From contig OW285187.1 of NCBI GenBank assembly GCA_935421135.1, positions 11,619,929-11,683,928 on the forward strand: 64,000 bases of DNA, read 5' to 3'. The position numbers were made by a program, and so were the translations under genes. The notes beneath the pieces are model-generated. The model did not search any database. It was not told the origin of the DNA and saw nothing but the letters and a program-made list of their open reading frames with translations. The stretch comes from Bugulina stolonifera. Its lineage: Eukaryota; Bryozoa; Gymnolaemata; Cheilostomatida; Bugulidae. Position 1 is the stretch's first letter. Every line of letters begins with the position of its first letter. This document shows positions 1-13,700 of the stretch, one piece after another.

Positions 1-176
1 ATAACAGCATTAACTTATATTAAAGAAATAGGAAGTCGGACATATGCAGAAGTCAAATCTATTTGCAGATATCATCCTGACATGGCAAGTAGACTGTGAA
101 CCAGGATATATGTCAGAGAAATGTTGGCAAGTTGACAGTCCTATCCTAAAAGGATTAGAATCAGATCTATACGTAC

Positions 177-1741
177 CAGCTGCTTGGGAGGTATGTTCTG
201 CTTGTGATCCATAGTTAGCAAGTATCCGTCAATGTAGTCTGGGATAGCTTGGTTGAACATCATATCTAGATATTCATAGGTAGCCGACTCAAGTTTTAGA
301 GGAAAAAACCAACTGGTTCTCTCGAAAATAAGAGCACAGTCTTTGCGTTGCAGCCTCATCTCCGTAACGACATCCATCACATATTCCTCTCGTTTGAGGC
401 GAGCATACTCATTATCTACAACAGGTAATGACAATTTAATTACTAAAACAAAACAATACCAATTAGTCATCTACACAATGATAGGGTTTTGCACGAATGA
501 GCATATATACATGGTGAAGCTAATTATCATATAGATAGAGGGAGGTATAATAATATAATACATGTATATAGTTAGCTCACCTGCCTCCACCATTGCAAAC
601 ACAGTGTACTCGTCTTGTTCCATCTGACTCACCACTCCTAGTTTGGCACAGATATCATCAATCACATCTTGAACCACCTGGTGAAGAAAAGATTGAGGTC
701 TAGACCACAAGTTTCAAGATAACAACTGACTATTCATAGCACAAATAAAGCTTGCTTCAACCATATTTGGCATTGAACAAGGTCTAGTAAATTCGGATAA
801 ATTTATAGTACTTGCTTTAGTGTTAATCCAATCCGACCATTTTTAAGCTCTATATTACTCAAAGTTAACTCTAGGGATTCATTGCATTTCCAGAATGAAA
901 AATAATTAACCAAACTCTGTGGCTGCGTTGGTTTATAAAGAGTGAATGATTGAAGATGAGAGTTAAGATTTATATCATATAACAACATAATACTCTGTAC
1001 AATATAGTGTACTGTATACACGTAATATATATTTATATTGTGGATGTAAATGTCTTAGATTACATCAGATTTAACAGCGGATTAAGAGTCACGATATAAG
1101 GAACTTCAATTTCAACACTAATTATTGATACACTATTAGCAAAAACTTGTAATGAGATTTAACATCCAGGGATTGTGAGGCTTATATTACTGATAGCAGC
1201 TTCCCATTGGTGCACAAGGAAACATTAATGATATCACAATATTACAATATAAACAGAGATAAACTCCCACCCTGAAACACCCACGCATCTAGACGAAAAT
1301 AATTTGACAAACAATTATAATAAATTCCATACTGTATTTTGGCAAGTCATTTTTATGACCTTATAATTGCGGTGGTTTGTGAATTTCGTTGGGATTGATC
1401 CATGAATTTTATTAGTATTATACGCTAAGCCTTCATCAATATCCAATGAAAGAGCTTATAAGGCATAAATAAGTGCCTTAATAAATATTAGAGTTATTTC
1501 CAAATAGGGTACATGCTTGCTTATTGATATATTCACACCATTGAGGTATAAATACATACAGACATTGCATATTATATAATTGTATTTTACCACAACACGC
1601 CTACACGATAACCAATAAGTATAAACAACTTACTGTACTGGGACTGATGTTCAGAATAAACGGCAAACCACTGGGTACGAGTACAGACTGTCGTTTGCTC
1701 AGTTTCCCATCCTAAATAGAACAAGTATGTCTGGTGATTCA
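177..1741 (-). CDS. MYO15: second FERM domain, F1 and part of F2, exons 47-49 (partial)
   Basis: Exons: 1741-1662, 677-581, 415-177. They read [20 protein letters not shown] then [35 protein letters not shown], and [20 protein letters not shown] followed by [14 protein letters not shown] and [16 protein letters not shown]. The last piece matches the F1-F2 boundary of MYO15-type FERMs. Exon 47 is the least certain: its donor would be GCC|GTTTAT and its acceptor AAAG|TG, chosen because they restore the family pattern T-x-x-x-A-x-x-V-I-D-x-I-C. The final donor is CAGCTG|GTACGT at 177; the rest of F2, F3 and the stop lie left of the window. Confidence 0.8.
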
Positions 1742-4700
1742 CTTTGTTACTGATAAGACATACAGAGAACAAATCACTCACCGATATACTTTCAATGATT
1801 GAAACGTAAGCCAATGATATAACAACTCTTCAAGCGAAGGTATCATGATACCGACACCGATGATAATAAAATAGTTGGTCAATTACTCACAGTAATGGCT
1901 GCAATTTCCTCTACGCTCGGTACATTCTTTCTCCCGCCATATTTGATAGTTTTACGGAGCATTTGCAAGCAGTTGTGAGCAGAAGAGTGGTAGGGTCTGG
2001 AGGGGTCTGAAGCGTTCTGTTGTAGATAGTTCAGTAGGAATGGTTTGAGTATGTCTGATGGACTGAACCAGCAGGCTACCAATGTGAAGAGTCGCCAACC
2101 TCTTAAACAGCTTTGACTGTAAAACCAATATTATTCACATTGTCACACAAAATCAACACATCAGTCATCGTTTATAATTGATTGCTTGACCAATATTCAA
2201 ATTAGCAATAAAAACTTGGAACTCTCCAAAGTAAATGAATTGATTTTGTGTTGTTTTTACCTGTTTGGTTGGTAGAATATTAATCATTAGACAATTCGAC
2301 TGTTTGGTGTTTAAAGTTTTGTTACAAACTGGTTAGGAGGAAAACGAGATTGATTGCCACAGAATGAATTACGGACCTCATTGATACAGAAAAAGGTAAC
2401 CACAGCGGAGTTCAGAGAATTCATTAGTGTGTCATAGCAGCTACTACTCTACAGTATGACATGGTACTATATACTCCCTCAACCATATAGAGTAGAGAGG
2501 GTATTGTTGTGGCAACTTGTCAACTGGATTAAAGCTCGGCTCACTGAATTAGTGAATAAGTCGGCTTGTTGTTGAAATACAATTTACTGTGTCGCAATCC
2601 TAATTCTACATTAGTCTGCTTAATTATCCAGGTCGTACGTGATAATACTTGTACGAGATAATACTTGTACGAGATTTGAGCTTACAATACTAATTATGAT
2701 TATCATTTTCTTCATCTTTACCTGTGTGGACTTTTGTTGTTTGTGGTTTGCCGAGCGAGTTGACAATAGATCTCATCTCTTAACTCTGGGCATTGATGAC
2801 AAGCCTAGAATATACATGTACATACATTATAACTTCCGTTATGATTGTATCGGCTATAATAATAATATGCAAATTTATAGCATAATAAATTATCAATTTT
2901 GTGTTGGTCATACCCTGACAGGTTGATAACGATGAAGACACACTATACGCTTTTACATTGATACTAATACTATTCAAATTAAACAGTCCAAAAGAATATG
3001 ATTAGAAAGCAAAGACGACAAAAGGTGTCTAGCAGGCGTAGAGCGTTGCCATGATATATAGTACATCGGCTGGGTATAGCTAGGCAACAAGTAGCTCTGT
3101 AGTCATGATACAGGTAGATGAATGAAACCAATGGCTGACTGATTAATCCGTATTTAGTAGTTGATATATATTCTGTCAAAAGAGACAAACTACATTATGG
3201 TTTAATAGATTGATGGATGGAAGCATTTAACTATTGACTTCCTCTAGGTTCCCACAGCTTACTCAGTCAACTGAAGGTCCACATAGTCAGTAGTATCAAC
3301 TCACCTTCAGTATTTTGAAAGCGCAATCAATGTCTGTCAGTGGAGCTTGTAGAGGCTGGTCTCCCATAAACTGTTGTACAGAGTAGAAACAATCCACAGC
3401 TATCTTGTTCATTTGATCTGTCGGCAGTTTGAGCAGGGAAGCTGGTATAGCAGTCTATAGAATATATAAATATACATGTATATTCACATAATTATAAACT
3501 CTACACTATAAATATATGTAAAACATATATACATGTACACATACTTACACAGTATATTTACATAAATAAATAAATACATGCACATATTCCGATATCAATA
3601 TAATAATGACCCACACCGATCTATGGTGCCAGATACTGGCACTAGAACATTCTATGAGAATACGCCAGCTTACCTTTGTCCATTTAATCATATCAGCTTG
3701 TTCCTTCCAAGACCAACTCTCCTGTCTTTGTAACTTCTCTATAAAAAGCATAAGCAGACATAAGTATGCGGAACAATTAAATATATTGTGTGTGAAATTT
3801 CCTGAACTAGTGCAAACATAGAGATATTTATGGGCGAGAGATTGGCCTATTAGTATCACCTGACAACGTAGTCATGTGATTTGTGTGATCCAAGGATGAA
3901 GTTGGTAAAGGTTCATTGGTTAGTAGAGTGGAGGGTAGAGCTTAGTAGACATAGTAACGTAATATCAGATAGTATTCGTTTAGTTACGAGAGTTAAGAGT
4001 AATCCTGCAGCTAAGATACAAATACATAACGTGGAAGGGCTAAAGATATAACTGAATTACCCTAGTAATAGATGATAGCTATTGAATGGTTTGAACGCAA
4101 GAAGCAAGAGAGTACACTACAACATATACGCTACTACATTACGACAAACATGTTTACCAGGATGTCTCAAAAGTAGCTGTTGACTTATTATTTTTCCAAA
4201 CGAAGTGGCTTTAATACAATAACAATAGGAGCAGTATTATTACATGACGGAGTGGGTATAGTACAGTATTACATTAGCATATTTAAATGAAAATATTATT
4301 AATGTACAAATTTAAGTTGTAGATATAAGTGGTGGTGCCCACCCAGCTATTAATCATACAGGGTCACCAAATTAATACAGCATGACAGTCAATGCTGAGA
4401 CAAACGGACATTAAATAACCCTAAACATAGGAGAGATCTGTGTACAACTTCCACAATCTTTATAAAGGAACTGATAATAATGGAATACAATAACAGCCAT
4501 CTATTAAAGTATTCAATAGAAGACAATTAATATAAAAATATATGTACTAGGTAGGCCTATTAAAAACAACAACAGTCGCCGAAGGATGAGGTGAGGGCTA
4601 GCGGATATCTTTATGTGGTAATTTGCAAGATACTGTAACGATTCACATATGTACAAAGTAAATCCATCACTTCAACACAGTATTAAAACAATGATAGTAG

Positions 4701-7700
4701 ACTAATGCTTTATATGGACTATCTGTTGCAATACCAATATGCATATCATGTGATATATTAGTTGAGTGCTACAACTTGTAAATTTATGGTAAATATATTC
4801 ACCAGTTGAACTGGCATTGCGCTGATACATGTATTCAGCATAATTAGCATGGGATTTAGATACATTATATCTCTATAAATCTCAAGGTTACTACTAGTAG
4901 TGCTGAGGTGAGCTACCTGTATATTGTATAACACTGCTGCCGCGCTACAGTGCTGCAGTACAAACCTATACAGAGTGTATATAGTATATGATACCAGAGT
5001 AATATGCACAGTCATGTAGCAGAGTAAAAGACATTATTTATACCTGAATCTTTGGGTTTGCTGATGGATTTCCTCCTTTTCAAACCACTGAGTTTCAAAC
5101 TTTCAATTAGCCTGATGTTACTGTGTATTCCCATCTCATTGGGTTTTGTGCTGTATCTAAAATATGAACAGTTCCTATTTTAAACTAAATACGGCATATA
5201 ACATATAATGGCAGTGTTTATGCAGGTGATATGCAGGTGATAGTTGGATAATATGGGGAATGTAATTAGTTGTAGGGAAGAGAAATACTGTGGAAGTAAG
5301 TATGGGTGGTCAGCTATATACAATAGTGATATTATATTCACACATAAGAAATAGGCTGATAATACACCCTCCTTAATTAATTAGTGGGAAGATAGCAATT
5401 ACACATAATAAGTATATTTAAATATAATCTATAGACTACCCTGCACAACAGCTAATAGACATCCAACTCATATACATATACATGTAGGTATAAACCAAAT
5501 GTAAGTCGAAGCCAAAAATCTAGTCACAAGTCTAAATTATATGCACCAATGATTCAGAATTGTTATTCAAGGGCCTGTTCCATAGCCAAAATGATGATAG
5601 CATATGTCTATAAATATAATAACGCTATTAATTTTTGCTTCAATATTTGGAAATTGTATTGTTCATTTTATGGGGAAGAAATAAGCATGTGGATTAATGC
5701 CAAGTTTCTCTTGGGAGTGTGCCAAAGGTACTCAGTTGCAACCAAATCTGATAAATGAGGAAAATGGAATAGGTTGCTACCTGCGCTAAAGGCTTACCTG
5801 TCAAGATTTTCCCTGAAATACATCATGGAGAATTCTAGCATGGAATATTTCCCAGTAGTCTGACTTGGCTCTCCTTCACTCTGCAAACATAGACATCCTC
5901 AATACATAGAATTGTTACCACACAGCAGCGAGTTTACCATAACTTAGTCGGCATTAAAGTTCAAGAACAATGTGGGTACAGAACTACCTAATACTATTCT
6001 ATCATATACATTTGGTATATACATATGCCATCTTAGATTATCGCAAGATACCACACGATGTGTACATGGGAGAAAGTTAATGCCACACCAGAAGTGTCAT
6101 TCATATGATCAAGTAATATATTAGGATATAATTACTTGCACAGGAAAGACATCAGTTACACTCAAGTCAACGGTACTGTGTGTTAGTCATCTATCGGTAC
6201 AATAAGTCCGTGACTAATGTACCAATAATTGTTAATCCAAATCTTGTGGAATAGTGTGTGAATGTTTAAGGTCATTGGGATTAGTCTAGCCTTTGCTCTA
6301 AGTTACATAGCAGCTGCTAATTAATATATCCTACCAATCCGCTGCTGTGTCGTGATCTGGAATCGTGGAAACTGCCAGATCTGCTTAGTTCTCGTTTTGT
6401 TATAGGTCGTGTGGTGTCTTCTGGGAACGCACCCATACCACCATTGATGGATCCGTATAACCAACCTGCAACAATGCGATACATACAGCGTAGAAGATAG
6501 AGAAATTGTAGAAGGTACATAAGAATGTCCAAAACATGCCAAAAACAATGATGCCGAGTTAAAGTACAATCAGGTTCTTGCAACGAGCGAAGTGCACACA
6601 CCCTGCAGTTACAAAACCTACTTGCACTAGAAAACTCGTATACGCATTTAAACATGGCATCTCGTGTCACGCAGATACTCACTGTCCCCATATAGCTGTT
6701 CGCTCTTACGCATCATCGAATCGCCTTTATGAAATTTCATATCGCAGATATAGCCTATATTATCCAGTGTTGCTGCTTTAAGAGGCTCCGTAGTAAATAA
6801 ACCTTCTCTGTTGAGCTCTTATCTGAATATGAGAAAGCTCTGGTAGAGTTGGCGTTACCAGAGAGTTTGTGTCCGCTGAACCGTAGCATCACGTAAGTAG
6901 GCGCGCATTAGAGATTACTACTATATTACTAGAGTATTGACGATCAATCAGCCATGGCAAGCACTAAACCAAATTATAACAACATTTAATGCTGCAACGG
7001 TTTGGTGTGTAACACAGATACGCACAGTACATGTATATTGTATGGTATCGTACTTATGCAATTCTTAATTCTTGTAGACAGCTTGGGATGGGAGCCGTAT
7101 ATATCGCAGTATATATCGCAGTATATATCGCAGTATATATCGCAGTATATATCACATCTCGAAATGAGGTAAATGCAGGACCGAACAGCAGACAAAATGG
7201 CCTTTGCTCTTGTCTGCTTTATTAATTTTTTGATTACCCCCCAACCAAATAGCCTCAATTACAAACGAAGACCACAGGCTATCAAAACGCAAATACTACA
7301 CCGAACAGGTGTACACATTTTGCTACATGTAATGTGGCATTGTTAAGATGTGCTCCTAATGTCCTAGGCTGCAAACTATATGCGGATTGAGTAATAGATC
7401 ATGTACATGTACATTTATATATCTAGTGTACACTTATACACCATCATCATGTACATGTACATGTATATGTATTGCTATCACAAAGCATATCCATAGGCAT
7501 ACCCCCATTTAAAACCCTACCACAAATATGTTATGCAGGCCTATTATATCAGCAAACAACTTGCACCAAGTTTATTCTTTCATTCCCAGGTAAATTGCCA
7601 TTTCCTTATGTTTCTAGAAAATCACAAAAGCCATATTAATTATCACAATTATAAAATAATCCCCTCTTGATCACAAGCAATAGATACCATTTCACTAAAC

Positions 7701-10700
7701 AAGATATATAATTATCTGAGACTTGCTAACCTTATGTTTGGCTATTATTAATGACCTTAATCTTTATAAATATAATATTTTGTATTAATTGTTATAAATG
7801 AGGAAAGCAAAGCTGTATCAGGTCAGTTGGCCAGACAGAGGGTTCTTTAGTCATCCTGAAGGAATAAGTAAGCCCTACATGACACATGATATAATGGACA
7901 GCCTGATCCTGTGAGATATGCAGTAAACTGTCTATACTGTATATACTGTACATATATATACATGTATATACTGTATATCACTGTATATTACTGTAACATA
8001 CAGCGTAACTACAGTATAATACAGCATTAAACAGTGTATATGCAGTAATATACTGTAAATATACAAGTACAGTATATACTATATACGTACAGCGTTATAC
8101 TGTGTATACTGTATATGCAGTATATATACTGCATATACAGTATACACAGTATAACGCTGTACGTATATAGTATATACTGTACTTGTATATTTACAGTATA
8201 TGGTACATGTATATATGCAGTAGGACTATACATAGTATAATGCTGTATATAGCCTACGGTATATTTACATATTATATACAGTACATACTGTAGCTATAGC
8301 TACAGTATGTACTGTATATAATATGTAAATATACCGTAGGCTATATACAGCATTATACTATGTATAGTCCTACTGCATATATACATGTACCATATACACT
8401 GACATCAAAATTTAATAAAGTGTTACCTGTTGATTCAGCATTAAAACACTCACATAACTTACATGTAACCTGTCCAACTTGACAGCGTTTAAATTTGGCA
8501 GTATTGTTTGGAATTGTTATTTGAGAAATAGCCATGTACCAACAGGTACATGCATATCAATTATGTTTACAAATTTGATGAATTTCAAATATTTTGGTGG
8601 AAACGGCAATTCTATAACTAGTGTTATGTACAAAACCTGTTTACAAATCCAAAACCTTTATAAAACATTTAAACGTGAGGAACGAAAAACTGCAAAATGT
8701 CACATTTACACAAAGTGACACAAAATTTCAATATAGACAAAAACAACTTCTCTCGGGAACATGCAATCATTTAGTTTTCTACTTTTATTTGAATGAGCCC
8801 AGTCACGTCTCAAATCAAATATTGGCCAAAGATTCTCCCGCTGAGAAGTATGGTGGCGGTGAGAAAATTTAGCGGTGGGTCATGCAGGCATAGCAGACAT
8901 CAGACGTAGCAGATGTAATATCCTGTCGGAGGTAGCATAAGACGTATTACTTTACTAGCGGATATGATCAATCGGATACTGTGAGATTAGTAAAAGAACC
9001 ATCAACTCCATTCATTGAACAAAAGGAATTAAAAACGAATTAGAGATTAGACGCTAACTCCCAGATGTTCGGCATTGCACAATGACATAATATATTACGA
9101 TGTATCTACCAAGAACACAGTGTTATGTTTTTGAGACACCAATCCGAAGCAACCACATATACAATGTAGATAACTAAATTCATTAACGGATCAAGAAGCC
9201 TGAAAAGAAGCTAAGAGGAAGTGAATTGTTTTCTGGCCATGATAATGATCTTCATTAATCACTATTTTCCTTGAGATTATATTATGAGCCCAGAATGACT
9301 GGTTCAACTGTGAGATGGTATTAGACTGTAGATATCCTGTACAATGTATGTCCCTTCCCCCCTGGTTCTATGACACATTGCTGTCTATGACACATTGTTG
9401 ATAAAGAGAATAATATCTCTGAACGGATTTACTGTTTATTCACAACTGAGATCTTCAACTCACCATCGCGTTCTGGAGGAAGTGATGTCATTGCAAAGGT
9501 CATCTTGTGAGGCTTGAGTTTAATGATATCGCCTTTCTTATAGGAGATATGACCAGGTTCACATGTAATATAGTCTGTTGTTGCTTGCACATACTCTCCA
9601 CCCTAAGCATAACAACTGATTATATGACTGAAACAATAAGTATTATATTATAAATACAATAAGGTGATCAAATATTGTGGAAGAAATTGCGGTATAGGCT
9701 ATAATTTGTATATCATTTATTTCCACGTTTTTGCAAATTTTATCTGACATCCACTTTATCTATTGTGAAGTACTATTAAAACACTAAAATTGAAGGAAGT
9801 ACATTAATTTAACATGTTTCCCTCTAATGGCATGCTAGTGAGACTATACCCAAGGAAAGTGTCAGAAGGTAGACACAATACGAATATATAGCAGTACAGT
9901 ATGATGTCTCAATACAAGATTTGCATATATACAATATTTTATTCATAGCTACATGTTGGTCCACTGCATGTCTCCGTGCCAGTTATTAAAATCAATTAAT
10001 GACAAATAAATTTGTTCGTTCACTAAAACCTGACATAAATATGCATTATGATGATCACAACGGCTAAAAATAACCTTTCTTGGTAACCATAAATTTGGTA
10101 CATACATGTAGCTGTGGTCCTACCTTCATAGCCTCTATTCCATATGCATTTATCAAGTTAGCTATGGTTCCAGCCTGAAAGAGATGTGAATAATAATTAA
10201 GCTGTTTTATGTAAGAGTTGATGAGATAGTTAAGCCAGGGTCAACTAGGAGTCACATGGTTAGAATCAGGTGTTTACGGGAGCTGGAGCTCTTAGTACCA
10301 GAAGCAAACAATGGTAAAGACACATGGATTATCTACTATATCCTATACAACACATTCATTACTCCATTAGCCTCTTGAAGGCATCAACTAAAGAAACATA
10401 TAATGCACCACTGTCTTTGTAGCCGCAGATTGGGCTGATAAAACAACTGAACAAAACTTTTATCTGATTAAAACTTCACTTCAAAAAGAGAAACATAAAT
10501 CAATAATCATTAATTAATCATCAATAACAGATTACAAATGGTTAATTTTCTGTGTATAACAGCCGTGATTTCATTCTTTCAAAGCTAAAGTTAAACAATT
10601 TTCAAAGAGCAAAACAACTATTGTATTATGATTTATTTTGAGGCAAAACATTACATTTAAAACGGTCAGCAACAAAACATATTATCAACTTAACTTGGCA

Positions 10701-13700
10701 GCATAAATTGTATTTTGACATCAATTGTGTGTGTAGATATGTTGAGTGTCAAACAGTGGGGCAGAAAAATAGAAACCTACGTAGAGCCAATATTTTGGAA
10801 CTTTGTCGTCAATTTTCGTGTCAAAATTTACATATAAAAGCAATATATTATATATACAAATGGCAGGTGATTGTACATATGGTTGGAAAGTTTTGGTGAT
10901 TGTTTCAAGTAGAGCTTCACCGACCAGTGACATCTTTGGCAAAAGTTTAAAAATTCAAGTATCAAATATGGCGGATAAAACATTGTTAATCAGGTATAAC
11001 CTTCGTGAAAGTCTCACACTATTTATATATATTAGATAATCAATAACTTTTAAGAATTAAAATTCAGTGCATTGCACAGAGTGACTTGGCATCAACATCA
11101 CGTAGTCCTTGCATCACATCTCCCAGCAGACATCAAACAATTCAATGATTTACACTGTACAGCATCATGCGCTTTATATTCTGTTTTAAGTGTCAAAATA
11201 ACTTCATTTTATGATATATTTCAGGCATTTTGAAACCAATTTTGTTATATATTTTTTCTAATAATGCGTTTAAATGCGAGTCAGTATTGGCGAGTGTTAT
11301 TCTAATGTTTAACATTACAGCATATGAGCCGTAGAGAGAAGCTATAATTATACTTGTTACAGCGTCAGATAGTTCTAAGACTGCTTCACGCTGTGTATAA
11401 ATAGAACAGAACAAGCGCAATGTTTATCAGCAATGAATAATCTGTACAACCTATGACTATAATATATACATGTAGGCTACTATATAATAAACATACTACA
11501 TGTACATATACAGGCATAATGTACATGTATAATATAATATATGTACTTTGACTACATGTACACATCTAGGTATATGTACATGTACATGTACACACATAGA
11601 CATATGTACTGTATACATACAGCATATGTACACCTACACATATAGCCATATGTTCATGTATACAAATAGACATACATGTATGTACATGTACACATGCAGG
11701 TATAGGTGCATGTACATAATTATATAGACGAGGTGGGACTCGCCTCAATGAGACCTTCAATTCCACAGGCGGATCGACGCGATCGAGACATATATACGTG
11801 TATACATACAGCCTGTATGTGTACACATACATATACCTGTATGTACAGGGATATTTGCAGGTACACATACAGACATGTGCATGTGTATATATACAGACAT
11901 ATGTATGTGTATATGCCTGTGGCCGAAATAGATGGAAGCTAATGCTATTGTATTTTAAATTGAGTCCTCCTGTCACACAGGCACATGTGTTGTGGTTGTA
12001 GAATTTGTAGAATGCGAATTCCTGAAGACCTCTAGAGTCCCTTACAATCTCAGTAAGTAGTTATACAAGCCATGTTAACTACAGGTTACCATAAGCATAG
12101 CAGAGATTTACCTTTACGGTGAGCAGTTTGTACGTTTTATGTTCAGCCGTCAGTTGAAATACACTTTCCTTTGGAACCTTGATCTCTGATATGTCATCAA
12201 ACCTAAGAAAACAGTCACAGAAGAACTTGTAATAAACAGCATTCATTTTGGGACTTACTTGTTTTCCTCAAATCTCATAGAAGACAAGAGTATTGTGTTG
12301 GGGTTTTTTTCTTACAATTGTATAATTGAAACGCGTGTTGATACCACTTAAATTGAGCAAATTGTAGTAAAACGCACTCACCTATTTTCACCTATATTTA
12401 GACTAAAATGATGTCTTTGACATAGATCTTGAGTTCAACTGGATGATCGATCGATCGAATTTAGCAAACATAAAAATCAATTTTATCCCACAAAACTGAC
12501 TGTAGGTAGCTATAGATTAAAGTTGACCGCACATCAGTCATCTTGAGAGAGCAATGTAATTGAAACAATGAATTTAAATTTAAGAAGCGCCTGGTTATGT
12601 AAATTTCAAACCAGATTTTCTGCAATAAATAGAAAGCTAGCAACCATCAATCAACTGATTTCATGATAATGAAAAGGGAAAAATATTGGCCGTAGAGAAA
12701 GTTCAATGGTTCTTATGCACAGTGCACTGTGTAATCAGTACGAGAACTTGGCGCTGATGGAAAAGCGAATCGGCCGATGCAGAGCGTTGTAGATTCTCTA
12801 CAACAAATGCAAGATACATGGTGGTAGTGATATCATCTTTTCATTGATGTCTTAAGAGGTGGAGATCAGGTGCATGAACCCAATATATCTGATAGCCAAA
12901 GCTACTTTCAAAGAGAAATCCAACGTGTATATGTGTTGCTTAGTTGCGTATGCAAGCCTCTGTAACATATTTTGCATATTTTACTAGATTAGAAATATTT
13001 TAACAAGTATAATATATTGATTAGCATATTAGAGGCTGAAGTGTGAAGAGTAGTCTGAACTTCAATGTGAGTAGCAAATCAATGAGCAAATCTGCAGAAG
13101 ATAGTTTCATTTTTAATCACCCTCCTTGTCTATGCCTATATCCATGTCCATGTAATATGTCAAATCACCAGAAGGGGAATGAATGAACTGGATGGCTGAA
13201 TTGAAAACACGTTTTATTACCAAAAAACAAATTCCGTTAGATCTCACCGAGTCAGCATAAAAATCTCGGGCAGACAGATAATAATAAGTCACATGGTCTG
13301 ATTTATGCTTTAATTTAATTTAAAAAGTATACCAACCGTGGTAGAATAAAAGGGTATGAAATGGTTATGTTATTGCATAATTAGATTTTTGTAGCCGATA
13401 GGTCAGGGAACTCAAGAGTACTAAAATTATTATCGCAAACCAAATGGGGCAATATTCAATTCCAACTTAATAACTTTGCATAGAGAATTGTGCAAGTTTA
13501 ATTAACTCAAGTCAGAATAAATCATCATCTTAGGATTTAAGTTACGTCAGAGATTTCAACCATCATTAAACATTAAGACGGAAGATTTACCTTTGACTTA
13601 GAGAATCACTGATTTATGCAATATAGACGCAGCAGCTTTGTATAGAATATAGATGAATCAGTTAACATGTCAACATATTACGTGTGAAATGTCTTACAGT

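Noticed and set aside
1..99. Open frame on the plus strand from the window edge (ITALTYIKEIGSRTYAEVKS..., stop TGA)
   Set aside because: Only 32 codons, cut by the edge, opposite to the myosin, and no family match. It could be an element remnant but cannot be supported.
2251..2410. Candidate myosin exon ending CCAACCAAACAG|GTAAAA
   Set aside because: The frame gives stops and the phase does not fit; the true exon for this MyTH4 segment is 2804-2722 ([10 protein letters not shown]).
7031..7258. Overlapping frames with YIAVYIAV / DIYCDIYC repeats
   Set aside because: They are read from the 12-bp tandem repeat on both strands and are not genes.
8027..8233. Minus-strand frame of 68 codons
   Set aside because: It runs through the arms of the P1 palindrome; Tyr/Ile-rich by composition only.
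11566..11976. 136-codon frame rich in Tyr, Cys and His
   Set aside because: Produced by the ACATGTAC/CACATA microsatellite; no splice or family evidence.
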